NCBI RefSeq assembly: GCF_019393635.1
Contig: NC_057861.1
Span: forward strand, 460,034,330 to 460,098,329
DNA from: Dromiciops gliroides
Lineage: Eukaryota; Chordata; Mammalia; Microbiotheria; Microbiotheriidae
DNA: 64,000 nucleotides
Reading direction: 5' to 3'
Below are positions 46,752 through 59,461 of this stretch, in pieces (position 1 is the stretch's first letter; each line of letters opens with the position of its first letter). The notes beneath the pieces were generated by a model. That model saw nothing but the letters and a program-made list of their open reading frames with translations. It was not told where the DNA came from and searched no databases. Both the position numbers and the translations under genes were made by a program.

Positions 46752-46984
46752 CAAGAAGCTTAAATTCTTTTAGGGAGGTTACAAGAATGTAAATAAATAT
46801 AAAGCAGAATAAGACAGATGAAATAGAGGTTGCATTAATAGTGCTCCGTGAGTTCAGAAGAGGGAGTGGGCATATACAGTTGGGTAGATTAAAAAAAAGC
46901 CTTTATGATAGATGGAAGCCCAGAAAACTTAGGAGTCAGCAGGAAGAGGATGATTGGAAGAAGAGAGAAAGAGGTAGGATGGCA

Positions 46985-47190
46985 TATAGAAAAGAATGCT
47001 ATGCTTGGAACCACAATAACTGAGTTTAAGCCTCAGATCTAATACTAATCATTAGATCTTGGGGAAACTCAATGTAGCTCTCTGAGTCTCATGTCCTCTT
47101 CTTAAAAATAAGAGCAATAATATTTGCACTATCTTCCTTTAAGGGTTTTTGTGAAGGAAAAAAATTTGTATATATCAAAGTTATATATGA
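46985..47190 (+). repeat. MIR, plus
   Basis: atgctatgcttggaaccaca ... tgagtctcatgtcctcttct ... aagggtttttgtgaagg. Antisense to PCSK1. Confidence 0.5.
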
Positions 47191-47407
47191 AGGTGAACTA
47201 GGAATAATATAAGATCTAAATGTTAGAGAAAATATGTTTTCTCTTAAAGAAAATTATTTGGGTTTTCCTAGCTACCTGAGCTATACCCTCATTATAAATG
47301 AACCACTTTGGGGAGGTCACATTATTTCTTTGGGACAGCAGGATACCTTGTAGGTCATTTGAGAGTAGCAGCATAGCAGTTTACAAAGAAAAGAGACATA
47401 TACACAC

Positions 47408-47569
47408 CTCAACAGAATCGGACATCTTCTCCACCCCTCTCCTGTCATTTTGCACAGCATTATAAGAGGTATAGACACGGGGCTGCTTCATGTGTTCTGG
47501 CTGGGTGGAAGTCCCATGCAAAATCAGTTTCCAGTTCACAATTCTTCCTTCATTTTCCATTCTTCCAGA
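47408..47569 (-). CDS. PCSK1: PCSK1 exon (13 by human numbering): end of P domain and processing site
   Basis: Acceptor TTATTCACTAG, 54 codons in phase 0, donor GAG|GTGTGTAT. It encodes [20 protein letters not shown], the closing strands of the P domain (beta-barrel that stabilises the catalytic domain). This is followed by the segment with N-D-R-R-G-V-E-K-M. The dibasic R-R at 47438-47443 falls at the position of the human Arg617-Arg618 C-terminal processing site if the catalytic serine is set to 382. Human has Ile-Gln where this gene has Met-Glu (recalled). The polypyrimidine tract is weak. Confidence 0.95.
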
Positions 47570-47699
47570 CTAGTGAATAAGTACAGATATTATTTGTGGT
47601 GGGTTTTGAACGTGTTCGACTTTGTTTTCCTCAAAATATATCTTTAATGAAGCATACTATCCACCACCAAAGAAACAACTGATGTTGATTGAACACAAC

Positions 47700-47895
47700 C
47701 CAAAGCATGCTATTTTTCACTTTTGTTTTTTCTTTTATTAAAATTTTCTTATACAAAATTAATAATATGGTTGTGTTTTACATAATTACACATGTATAAC
47801 CTATATCTGATTGCTTACCACCTCAGGGAAGGGGAGGGAAGGGAAGAAAGGAGGGATAGAATTTGGAATTCAAAACTTTAAATAAAAATTCTGAT
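47700..47895 (+). mobile_element. 5'-truncated L1/HAL1 3' end, plus
   Basis: cacatgtataacctatatct, gattgcttaccacctc, a gggagggaaggg tract, and an end with aataaaaattct. Same terminus as at 8667-8896 and 45640-45806. Confidence 0.6.
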
Positions 47896-47999
47896 TATCA
47901 TTTAAAATACACACAGGTACATATATATCTTTAAGCATCCTTCAGGTTCATAATTAACACTGTATTATAACATCTCATAGAAATATGTAGGGTGTGTTG

Positions 48000-48235
48000 G
48001 AGCCAACTTTATCTGACTCTCAAGAGCTAACTGTCAAATTTTCAATATAAACATTTAGACCTCAGAAATAGACAAATGCTACAAATCAGGGGTTGATTTA
48101 TGGTTTTATTGATGTGTAGACTTAATGAAGGAAAAACAATAATTTAGATTAAACTGAAAAGTGTGTCCCCTGTACATTGCCCGCTTCCCCCCCCCACCCC
48201 CGCCCCCAAGATGTTTGTTAAACATTTACTAGCAC
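48000..48235 (+). repeat. Unassigned interspersed repeat, copy 2 of 3
   Basis: ttggagccaactttatctga ... gagctaactgtcaaattttc ... gattaaactgaaaagtgtgt ... gatgtttgttaaacattta. Aligned by eye to 25690-25930. Confidence 0.5.
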
Positions 48236-49000
48236 TAACCTAGAAACATGGTAGTTTATGCAGTAAGAAGGATATCATTAGGCTCATTTCAATTACATGC
48301 AGTAGCATCGTCTTCAGATCCAGGTAACACCCTCCCCCAATAATATTTAGTTGCATAGACGATTAAACATTTAAACTCTTTAGGTGAGCCTTACTTTGTA
48401 GAATTGATGTATAGTTTTAAAGTTGACTACACTTTCTTGAAATAGATCATATTTTCTTTCTGATCATGTGTTTCCTTGGAGGGAAACGTTGCTACCACAT
48501 ATAATGAAAGGCACAAAATAAAATAGCAAACTTTTTTTCAATTTCAGAAGATAATTGTCTCTACTAAAATGTTAAGAAAAATATTACAAAGACTGTTTAA
48601 GGTATAATATACTGAAATCTAAATACAAAATAAAGGTCAAACAACCATTAAATGGCACATCTGTAATAGTACCAATCCCTTTAACTTATTTTTCTTTGCT
48701 ATATCCAAAAGATCAAAATATTTACATATTTCATTTCTTTTTTAGATTTAATTTTATTTTTCTTTTAACAAGAATTTATTTTCCTTTTCTTCCACTCCTT
48801 CCAATTTAAAAGAACAAAGAAAAACCTTGTAACAGATATGCATAAAGGAAAACAAATACCTACATTGTCAATGTCCAAAAATATTTGTCTCATTTTGCAC
48901 CTTATGGCCATCACCTCTCTGTCAAGGAGGAAGCATAGTTCATCCTCATCTGATTTATGCAATGACCAACCATTGATTTGAGGGGCCTGAGACACTTCAG
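48236..49000. other. Unassigned part of PCSK1 intron 12
   Basis: AT-rich. No exon-like sequence or named repeat. Confidence 0.5.
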
Positions 49001-49007
49001 TTTTCTC

Positions 49008-49217
49008 TTCTTCTTCTTCTTCTTCTTCTTCTTCTTCTTCTTCTTCTTCTTCTTCTTCTTCTTCTTCTTCTTCTTCTTCTTTGCAGGGCAATGAGGGTTA
49101 AGTGACTTGCCCAGGGTCACACAGCTAGTAAGTGTCAAGTGTCTGAGGCTGGAGTTGAACTCAGGTTCTCCTGACTCCAAGGCCAGTGCTTTATCCAGTA
49201 TGCCATGTAGCTGCCCT
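49008..49217 (-). mobile_element. Marsupial SINE, minus, with (TTC)n expanded tail
   Basis: SINE body 49083-49217 (gcagggcaatgagggttaag ... gccatgtagctgccc). Its tail side is about 25 TTC units (49008-49082), GAA on the SINE and PCSK1 sense strands. The repeat gacacttca at 48991-48999 and 49218-49226 is the target-site duplication. Confidence 0.9.
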
Positions 49218-49226
49218 GACACTTCA

Positions 49227-51008
<1,782 letters not shown>

Positions 51009-51499
51009 TTACTTCAGATAATTGGTATTTGGTATTTGGATAAAATCTAGCTATTAAAAATGTATGCTCAGGTAGGAATGAGTTCTCAGAGTATGCTTCC
51101 TGTACAAGACCAGAATATAGCCATTCATTAGGAGAAGGGGAGTGACAAGCTCATTTGAATACATAGAGCTGAGAGCTACATTTAAGCAACATTCAATAGA
51201 AAGATTCAAGGGGCATAAATACTTTTCAGTGACATTATCACTTTGGAAAGAGAAAGATTCACAGTTTTCAGAGATCATTAAAGGCAAATTATAGAGGAGC
51301 CACTTAATACTCAAATAGAAATATATTAATTAGCTGACCTGTGTTTATACAACAAACTAGGGACAGAGCCAGAAATGCAATAATAATCAAATCCCAGTCC
51401 CTCCCAGAGCCATTAACAACCATTTGTCTCCTGAATCAAAAGAGCTAGTGAGCTTCAGGGTAGCCTCTAGTCTACCTGACAGGTTGTGAGAAATATGAG

Positions 51500-51900
51500 A
51501 AGCTTAGGAGATGACATTTATATAGTATTTTTGATAGGCAAAATGCTTTACATAAACTATCTCATGAGATCATCACAAGAACTCTGAGATAAGCAGTGCA
51601 TTTATGGGGGGGTCGGGGTAGTGGGGGCTAAGTGACTTGCCCAGGGTCACACAGCTAGTAAGTGTCAAGTGTCTGAGGCCGGATTTGCACTCAGGTCCTC
51701 CTGAATCCAGGACTGGTGCTTTATTCACTGCACCACCTAGCTGCCCCCCAGTGCACTCATTAATATCCCCATTTTACAGGTGAGGAAACTGAGGGCCAGG
51801 AAGGTAAAGTGACATGCCCAGGGTCACAAAGCTTTCTGAGGCAGGATGTAAACCCTGATGTACTTCTTGATTCCAAGCCCAGAATTCTTTCCATGACACT
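51500..51900 (-). repeat. MIR, minus, split by a SINE
   Basis: gacatttatatagtattttt ... cataaactatctcatgagat, then after the SINE ccccattttacaggtgagga ... acatgcccagggtcacaaag. Confidence 0.65.
51605..51750 (-). mobile_element. Marsupial SINE, minus, nested in MIR
   Basis: gggggctaagtgacttgccc ... caccacctagctgcccccc. The flanks share cagtgca. Confidence 0.88.
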
Positions 51901-52055
51901 AGACATTCTCAAATGTCAGTCTTTTCCAAATATTGGGCTAATCATTATGAATCCTTTTGGAAAGGGAGCACATCTATTTCAAGGATCCATCTTATCGCAG
52001 TGGCAGTCCATCTTTACTCTGCTGAATTTTGAAAAATACAGTTTACTAATACCTT

Positions 52056-52202
52056 ACTTTTTTTTGTGGGGCAATAAGGGATAAGTGACTTGCCCAGGGT
52101 CACACAGCTAGTAAGTGCCAAATGTCTGAGGCCAGATTTGAACCCAGGTCTTCCTGAATCCAAGGCAGGTGTTTTTATTCACTGTGCCACCTACCTGCCC
52201 CC
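52056..52202 (-). mobile_element. Marsupial SINE, minus
   Basis: tttttttgtggggcaataag ... gtgccacctacctgccccc. The flanks share accttac. Confidence 0.87.
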
Positions 52203-52459
52203 AAGACCTTACCTTAAAAGATGTATCAGAGCTCTTAACAATGACTTGTACTTTACCAAGAACTTTAACATCCTTTATCTCATGTAATATTAAAAAATAC
52301 ATTCTGCAAAGAACAGAAAGAAAGGCCTTGCTCCATTCATATTTGGGAAACTCTGAGTCTATTTGTTTGTTTGTTTTTTTTAACCCTTTTAAACTGAGCA
52401 AAAAGTACCTAAGCCACTTCTTGATATATTTCACATATTGTAAGTGGGATTAGCCCTCT

Positions 52460-52930
52460 GGGACTTGCAAGAGTAAAATTTAATAAAATATTGTCGAACA
52501 CATTGTGGCATATCAATGTAATGGAATATTACTGTGCCACAAAAGATAAGAACAAGAGACCATAGGACAGGAGACTTAAATGAACTGTTGCAAAGTGAAA
52601 GAAGCAGAACTAGGAGAACAATATGCCCAGTGACTACAATGTAAATGGAAACAACCCAGCAACTGCAACGGAAAGCTGAGAAATTATATCGACCAAACTA
52701 CTCCTCAAAGAAGAACTATGAGAACTCAAGTCCCTGCTTTCTTTTTAAATAATATTTTATTTTCCCCCAATTACATGTTTAAACATTTTTTAAAATGTTT
52801 TAATTCCAAATTATATCCTTCTCTCTCTCTCCTTCCCTTGGCACTGAGATGGTAAGCAATTTGATACATGTTATACATGTACAATCATGTAAAACATTTC
52901 CATATTAGTCATTTTGTATAAGAAGACTTG
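52460..52930. repeat. Two L1 3' UTR fragments in opposite orientation
   Basis: 52490-52735 reads forward (aatggaatattactgtgcca, gaagcagaactaggagaaca). 52741-52930 reads reverse (atattttattttcccccaat, ccaaattatatccttctctc, gtacaatcatgtaaaacatt). The arrangement fits a 5' inversion (twin priming) or two separate insertions. Confidence 0.55.
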
Positions 52931-52955
52931 AAAAGAAAGAAAGAATAAAGAGGGG

Positions 52956-53087
52956 GAAGCTAGGTGGCACAGTGCATAAAGCACCAGCCCTGGATTTAGG
53001 AGGACCTAAGTTCAAATTTGGCCTCAGACAGTAGAGATTTTCTAGCTGTGTGACCCTGGGCAAGTCACCTAACCCTCACTGCCCTAC
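52956..53087 (+). mobile_element. Marsupial SINE, plus, source of the adjacent purine array
   Basis: ggaagctaggtggcacagtg ... gtgtgaccctgggcaagtca ... ccctcactgccctac, running straight into (AAG)n. Confidence 0.88.
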
Positions 53088-53424
53088 AAGAAGAAGAAGA
53101 AGAAGAAGAAGAAGAAGAAGAAGAAGAAGAAGAAGAAGAAGAAGAAGAAGAAGAAGAAGAAGAAGAAGAAGAAGAAGAAGAAGAAGAAGGAAGGAAGGAA
53201 GGAAGGAAGGAAGGAAGGAAGGAAGGAAGGAAGGAAGGAAGGAAGGAAGGAAGGAAGGAAGGAAGGAAGGAAGGAAGGAAGAAAGGAAGGAAGGAAGGAA
53301 GGAAGGAAGGAAGGAAGGAAGAAAGGAAGGAAGGAAGGAAGGAAGGAAGGAAGGAAGGAAGGAAGGAAGGAAGGAAGGAAGGAAGGAAGGAAGGAAGGAA
53401 GGAAGGAAGGAAGGAAGGAAAAAA
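53088..53424. repeat. 337-nt homopurine array in PCSK1 intron 11
   Basis: All A/G: about 34 AAG units (53088-53189), then about 58 GGAA units with two single-base interruptions near 53281 and 53321. Long Arg/Lys/Glu/Gly or Leu/Pro/Ser/Phe open frames here are repeat artefacts. Confidence 0.97.
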
Positions 53425-54044
53425 TAGTATGCTTCAGTCTGTAACTCCCTGCTCTCTTAGCAGAGGTGAGGGGCTGGAAGCATGAATCACTGAAGATAAT
53501 GTTAATTCTGCTTGATGTGTTCATTAATTTTGCTAAACTGTCCCCCTCTTTTTTATTCTCCATTATAGGGATGAGTTTCATGGAGGAAGTAAAGCAAGAG
53601 GCATATCTGGCAATGTAAGTCACATGAAAATAGAAGATAATAAATGATCATTTAAAAGTATTGCCTATGGAAATTTTTAAAAAAGGATTCCGGGAATAGT
53701 TGCTATATCAAGAACATCAAACTCAATGTTAGGATTTGGAAAATCCTCATCAAAGTATTAGAATTCTTTTTGGGTAATAAGCTTATAAACTGGGAAATTT
53801 GAGTCAACAGGCTCACTTTCCATAGATAGAGCTTATTCACCACTTATCTAAATGAGCAATGGAAATGCAGCCTCTAAATAAAAAGCCAAGTAACACATAA
53901 CTGATAAATTTAAAGTTATCTTTTAGGTACTCCTTATCAAAATATTCCTTGAACTTAACCAAATTCTACAGGCATTTAAATAAGGACTTAAATGATTCTG
54001 TAAGGAGGAGGGAAGAAACGAAATAAAACATCTCTTCTCTGTAC
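53425..54044. other. Unassigned part of PCSK1 intron 11
   Basis: No repeat or exon recognised. Confidence 0.5.
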
Positions 54045-54202
54045 CAGCAGCAGATGTGAGTGTGACATGAAGGTCTCCTCTCCGTGAGTATTCAATTGTT
54101 GCTTCAAATTGCACATGTTCCAAAGACTTGATGGAATTTTCTTGTCCTTCACAGGCTTTTGTAGGGATTTCAATAGTAACTACTCCATCAGCTTTCAATG
54201 AT
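54045..54202 (-). CDS. PCSK1: PCSK1 exon (11 by human numbering): P domain with RRGDL
   Basis: Acceptor AACTTTTTTAG; the first base completes a Lys codon, 52 codons follow, and a single G remains before donor GCTG|GTACAG. It encodes [27 protein letters not shown] and [13 protein letters not shown]. The RRGDL motif (codons near 54070-54084) is the conserved P-domain motif of the convertase family, implicated in folding and trafficking. The phase matches both neighbouring exons. Confidence 0.96.
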
Positions 54203-54594
54203 CTAAAAAAGTTAAAGGTTATAAATACATAAAATTTTAAAAATCAAATTATGTGTGGATATAGGATACATTGGATCAGCCAAAAGGACATAGGGTTTTT
54301 TTTGGTATTATGAAAATGGATTCTGAAACAAGGTTGGTAGTTGACATATATTAGTAAATATGACTAAGATAGTCTGAAATCTTGTTATAACACTATTAGC
54401 TCTAGAATGTAATGCTTTGGACTCTAACCAAGAAGGGTTAGGTAGGTATTTATCTCAGAAACAGAAAGGCACTCAGAGGCCTACAATCAATGAGGAAACT
54501 AGGTGGCGGGACAGATAGATTGCAGAGTAAATAGTTGAGCACAGCTATCATGTCTACCTTTTGATAATGTGGTCTCAGCTATGAAATAGTCCTA

Positions 54595-54806
54595 TGGCTT
54601 GGAGTAAGGAGGCCTAAACTTGAGACCTGACTTTACTACTTATTGAGGTGTGTGACCCTGGGCAAATCTCTTCACTTGTCTTGGTGTTAGTTTCTTTCTT
54701 TTTAAAATTAGGACAGGAATATTGTATTCCATAACTCATGAGGATGTTATGAAGATCAAATGAGATAACATGTGTAAAGCATTTTGTAATAATTTTGCAC
54801 TATATA
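54595..54806 (+). repeat. MIR, plus
   Basis: ggcttggagtaaggaggcct ... gtgtgaccctgggcaaatct ... gaagatcaaatgagataaca. Confidence 0.65.
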
Positions 54807-54822
54807 AAGAGAATCTATTTTT

Positions 54823-54991
54823 ATTATTTATTTATTAATTTATGTACTTATTTTTGTGGGGCAATAAGGGTTAAGTGACTTGCCCAGGGTCACACAACTA
54901 GTAAGTGTCAAGTGTCTGAGGCTGGATTTGAACTCAGGTACTCCTGAATCCAAGGCCAGTGCTTTATCCACTGCGCCACCTAGCTGCCCCC
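54823..54991 (-). mobile_element. Marsupial SINE, minus, nested in MIR
   Basis: ATT-rich tail, then gtggggcaataagggttaag ... gcgccacctagctgccccc. Perfect 16-bp target-site duplication aagagaatctattttt at 54807-54822 and 54992-55007. Confidence 0.92.
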
Positions 54992-55209
54992 AAGAGAATC
55001 TATTTTTGACAGGATTTTCGTGTCTCTAGTATGGTATTAATGACAATGATGGCAGTAAAAGAAAGCAATTATAACCTAGTCTGCTTCTGTGACTTGATAC
55101 AGGTATGGGCAATTTCTGGATGAAATGTACACAAATAATGAAAAATATTTATTGTAAAAACACCATATAACAACTGACATGATGTGAACAGGGACTATAG
55201 ATGTAAAAT

Positions 55210-55375
55210 AGATATCAGTATGATTTAGAGGCAAGAGCATTGTACTGGCGCTAAGGAGATCTGGATCCAAGTCTTAATTTCTATTCTGCTTTTGTTTGGC
55301 TATATGACCTTAGACAAATCACAACCTCTTGGATTCTCAGTTCCTCTTCAATAAAAAGGGTGGGAGGGAGAGGTT
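55210..55375 (+). repeat. MIR, plus
   Basis: gcaagagcattgtactggcg ... gctatatgaccttagacaaa ... ggattctcagttcctcttca. Confidence 0.6.
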
Positions 55376-55655
55376 CTAAGTCTGTTATCGGGTATACATC
55401 CTTTAATCATCAAGTCACCCATAAGGACTTCCTAGAATCCCACAGAGGACGCTGTTGATCTCCCTCCCCCTTGATGGCATAAAGGCAGAAGTGGGATGTG
55501 GGAGGGAGTATAAGGGAGGTGATCTTAGCTGCTGCTAACTACTCAGAGACCCGAGAAAGTTCTTCTGGGCATTGGATACTGTAATCAAGTAGTATGACAA
55601 GTAAAATAAAATAAAATGGAAAAAAAAAAGAATAAAAGGTCAAGGGAATTCTTAC

Positions 55656-55889
55656 TTGGGCTCAAAGTTGTTGTCTTTCACAATGCACTCTTTCTTCTCA
55701 GGCACACCTCTCCACGTTTTGGGATCAGCTAAATCCACCAGGGCCTTAGCATTAAGTAACCCAAATCCAAATCGACTATTGACCATCAATCCGGCTCCAT
55801 TCTTCTTCCAACCAGGATTGATGGCCAGGGGGTCATATTCAGAGGTCCACACGACCAAATGTTGCATATCTCTCCAGGTAAGATGAGGG
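55656..55889 (-). CDS. PCSK1: PCSK1 exon (10 by human numbering): end of catalytic domain, start of P domain
   Basis: Acceptor CCCTGCACAG; the first base completes the Asn codon from the previous exon, 77 codons follow, then AA before donor CCCAA|GTAAGA. It encodes [19 protein letters not shown], the G-W-K-K-N-G-A-G block, [15 protein letters not shown] and P-E-K-K-E-C. The R-F-G-F-G-x-x-N-A block is common to the kexin-like convertases. His (55883-55885) replaces the human Asn401 of an N-L-T glycosylation sequon. Confidence 0.96.
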
Positions 55890-55944
55890 CTGTGCAGGGA
55901 GGAAAGTTATACTATTCCAGAAACAAAACTTCTTTGCAAATGCA

Positions 55945-56365
55945 GCCGAATAGAGAGCTAGCCTTGGAGTCTAGAAGTCCTGGGTTAAAATTCTGACTTA
56001 GATTCTTACAAGCTACGTGACCCTTGGTAAGACACTTAACCTTTCTCAGCCTGTTTCCTCATCTGTAAAGTGAGGACAATGAAAGCACCCACCTCCCAGA
56101 GTTGTTTTTGTTTTTGTTTTTTTTGTTTTTTTTTTTTAGGCAATGGGGGTTAAGTGACTTGCCAATGGTCACACAGCTAGTAAGTGTCAAGCGTCTGAGG
56201 CCGGATTTGAACTCAGGTACTCCTGAATCCAGGGCCGGTGCTTTAACCACTGCACCATCTAGCTGCCCCTCCCAGAGTTGTTTTAAAGACCAAATGAGAT
56301 GTTGTATATTAAGCATTTTGCAAACCTTAAAGCATTAAAAAATGCTAACTATTACAGTGATCACT
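55945..56365 (+). repeat. MIR, plus, split by a SINE
   Basis: gagagctagccttggagtct ... cctgtttcctcatctgtaaa, then after the SINE gaccaaatgagatgttgtat. Confidence 0.7.
56110..56268 (-). mobile_element. Marsupial SINE, minus, nested in MIR
   Basis: T-rich tail, then aggcaatgggggttaagtga ... gcaccatctagctgcccc. Target-site duplication ctcccagagttgtttt at 56093-56108 and 56269-56284. Confidence 0.92.
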
Positions 56366-56679
56366 ACCTACATAGCAGGTACAATTTGGTGATAAACTAA
56401 GGTTATGCTAATGCTAGTTTTAATGAGTTTATTATAGTGAACAGGTTTGTCAACATCATATCATGAATAATGAAATCTTAAAATTCAAAGTGATCTTTAC
56501 CAATAAGTTATTTATGCACATTAGAAACTCAAATATGTTATATAAACCCATAAAGAGCCAAGTGTACATCATGATGTCTAAATTCCTCCTTGGTCTGAGA
56601 CAGGGATTTGGATAGTAATTAAAGCTATGATTTCATTACTACAGGCAATTATATGTTGGTAAATGTTTAACAATCAGCT
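56366..56679. other. Unassigned part of PCSK1 intron 9
   Basis: Nothing recognised. Confidence 0.5.
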
Positions 56680-56870
56680 CTCAAGGGGGGGAAATGTACC
56701 CACAACAGAATTTTAAGTTTAATCTTCATTATTAACATTTTATTCATTGCATTCTTAATTCTAGACAAGTAAGAAAACAAGCCCTGATTTTTTTTTTTGC
56801 CCATTTCAGAGGTATAAATGATCACATTGGAAATTTAACCATTGGCTTTCCTATGAGTTGGCTCTAACAT
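56680..56870 (-). repeat. Unassigned interspersed repeat, copy 3 of 3
   Basis: The reverse complement reads gagccaactcataggaaagc ... aatggttaaatttccaatgt, matching the copies at 25.7 and 48.0 kb. Confidence 0.45.
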
Positions 56871-57639
56871 ACCACTGAGTATATAGAGAATTCCCAGTGA
56901 GAAAACTCCCTCCAGTAATGCAAGTCAGCACATTCTTTGCATCTTAGAGACATGGCCATCATCACCCAGCCAGGGCCTATCAGAGGTAGCACTAGAACTC
57001 AGGTCATCTTGGCTTCTAGACCAGAGTGCCACTGTGCCAAGATGTCTTAATTCATTAGGGTCAGTAAAGTTCTGCATGTTAAATACAACTACTTTGTTCA
57101 AAACAAAAGATTACAGGCACTCTTCTAGGTGGCTTCTCTGAGTAGAGATGGTTGCTGGTTTAGGCACTTAAAAAAAGGGGATGCCTTATTCCCAGGACAG
57201 GGCACTGACTACCAGGTGGGCAGAGAGAATTAGTGAGCATAGCCAAGTATAGGGCTAACAGAGACTTTATGAGGCAGAATTGGCCTCATATGTTGCTATT
57301 TTTAAACCAGAGAGTTAATAGAAAGAGTGTAAATATACATCTAGTCAAGCAAACCATAAATCACATAGGATATGTCAACAGGAAATTATGACTTCATGAA
57401 ATATACATGAAAAACTCAGTTTAACTGATGTTTGGAAAGCAATGAATGCTGCTGGACTGTGCAAAAGATAGAAGACCTGGATTCCAATCTGGGCTTTGTT
57501 GCTAAGTAGCCATGTGACCTTGGAGGGGACATTTTGTCACTACTCTTTTCTTACTGGTGTTCCTTTACTAGGTGTTTCATTAAGCACTGATATCATGCAA
57601 AACAATGATCTCTAAGGTCCTTTCCTTCTCTAAAGTGTA
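56871..57639. other. Mostly unassigned; MIR pieces
   Basis: Reverse MIR at 56950-57045 (gcactagaactcaggtcatc) and forward MIR at 57455-57545 (ctaagtagccatgtgacctt). The rest is unassigned intron 9. Confidence 0.45.
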
Positions 57640-57950
57640 CCTGGCCAATATTGTAAAACACATATAGAACATATGAACGAAGATGGGATTTGAATCGAGT
57701 CTTGAAGGAGGCCTGAGAAACAAGGAGTCTGAGGTGAGGGGAAAGACCATTTCAGGCATGGAGGACAGTCAGTGAAAAGGCAATTAATCAGGAGATAATG
57801 ATGGCATGTCATGTGTAAGGAATAGCATGAAGGCCAATTTAGCTTTATCAGTGTATATAAAAGGGATTAAAGTATAGGAAGACCGGGAATGTAGGAAGGG
57901 ACCAGGCTTTGAAGGGTTTTAAAAGCTAAATAGATGATTGAATTTTCAAA
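57640..57950 (-). repeat. L2 LINE fragment, minus
   Basis: gatttgaatcgagtcttgaa ... accatttcaggcatggagga ... accaggctttgaagggtttt, typical reverse L2 order. Confidence 0.6.
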
Positions 57951-57964
57951 TTGGAATAAATGTT

Positions 57965-58110
57965 AGGGCAGCTAGGTGGCACAGTGGATAGAGTACCAGC
58001 CCTGGAGTCAGGAGGACCTGAGTTCAAATCTGACCTCAGACATAACACTTACTAGCTGTGTGACTCTGGGCAAGTCACTTAACCCCAATTGCCTCACCAA
58101 AAACAAACAA
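57965..58110 (+). mobile_element. Marsupial SINE, plus, nested in L2
   Basis: gggcagctaggtggcacagt ... ccaattgcctcaccaaaaac. Perfect 17-bp target-site duplication aaattggaataaatgtt at 57948-57964 and 58111-58127. Confidence 0.93.
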
Positions 58111-58127
58111 AAATTGGAATAAATGTT

Positions 58128-59461
58128 GGAAAAACTATACCACATAGTAAATACGTAATTCCATGTTTCAAGGATATGTGATTTCTTCAGTGTGAGTATC
58201 TTATCAGTATGAGTATATGGCTATAGGTTGAAATGAACATTAGGACATAAGCTTTGTGAGTTGTCATGCTTTAAAAATTTATCATCCTGGACTCCAAATC
58301 CAGAATAATTCATGGATGCTTAGACCCAACCAATATGGGAAATTGTTTTGTACATTTATTATGAGGGCTTTAAAAACTGTTTTGGGGTGAGGAGGTTGTA
58401 GTGGGAGGGGGAGATAATAAGTAATGGTAAAAATATTTTTAAAAAAGAAACCACCAAAAATAAAATTTCATCACGCTGCATTCAACCTGCTGGTGAGGAA
58501 TCTCTCTGATCTTAACTATGCTGGTTCTTAGCCAAATGACACATTCCATCTATAGGGCCTGGGAGAACTTGGTAAACCTACCAGGACCCATAGTCCTCTG
58601 AACCAACCTTTGAAATCCCAAGATTACCTTCATGTCATGATGAGGCATTGAAATAAGAGACTATATTATACATTCATGACAAATGGATTTGAATACTGCA
58701 AATTTCATGGAATAATTTTTAGTGAATATCTCTTTATATATATTTTCCTTGCAGAGGGATCTTATATTAGAGCTTCAATCTGTGGTTTGGCCTCATATAG
58801 TTCCTTCATTAATATCCCATTTCTCTTTTAATGACATTGCCTAATATGCAGGTTTCATGGTTTCCTCATTTGGTTATTCTTATCTAATCTTTGAAAAATA
58901 TTCAATGCGATGGCATTCTAACATAATTAAGAAAATGAAGTCCTTTCTACTGTTTCCCATCTGAATAATTGCATTTCATAGATGAAAAAAATCTTGCTAG
59001 CTCTTCATCCTATTCCTGACAACCATTCTTTGCTCACCAAGCAGTCAAACTAACTTAATGAGGAAAAGGCTTGTTTTAACAATGTGGTGGATTGAATAAA
59101 TGTAATGTGGAGGGAAAATGCTAGAGATTGCTAAGTCTAGTCTTCTACTTCTCTGACCCCAAAAAGATCATCTCCATTTCTTTTGAACATCTTAAGAGAT
59201 GGACATTCAGTAACCTTGGTAACATGTTTCACTATCTCATGACACATGAAGTCAAGGTTTTCTTCACAATAACTACCTCAATTCCTTCTTGGTGCATTTG
59301 AAACATATTTCTTGTTTTGCACTCGTTGAAAATAGTAGAGTTTCTTTTTGCCAGTGTTTTATGATCTCCTTTCATTGGCCTCATAACACTAAAACAATTT
59401 CCCATTCCAGACTCTCTCCTTCCAAATGAAAAATAATGAATAAGTGTTTATGGAATTAAAA
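58128..59461. other. Unassigned part of PCSK1 intron 9
   Basis: A purine-rich L1-tail-like piece lies at 58385-58440. Otherwise no gene or repeat recognised. Confidence 0.45.

Larger units (their letters stand above)
41570..47407 (-). other. PCSK1: PCSK1 intron 13
   Basis: Bounded by GTGTGTAT (donor, 47407 downward) and TTGTTTTAG (acceptor at 41570). It contains an L2-type end at 41720-41870, a repeat of the tccttcattcttgaagagg type at 41893-42150, an ORF1-only L1 in antisense, several SINEs and AT-rich simple repeats. 46752-46984 holds a weak reverse L2. No exon-like coding was seen within it. Confidence 0.85.

Noticed and set aside
53050-53623. Open frames of 125 and 179 codons (Arg/Lys/Glu/Gly; Leu/Pro/Ser/Phe)
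   Set aside because: They translate the AAG/GGAA array and SINE tail, with no protein-like composition outside it.
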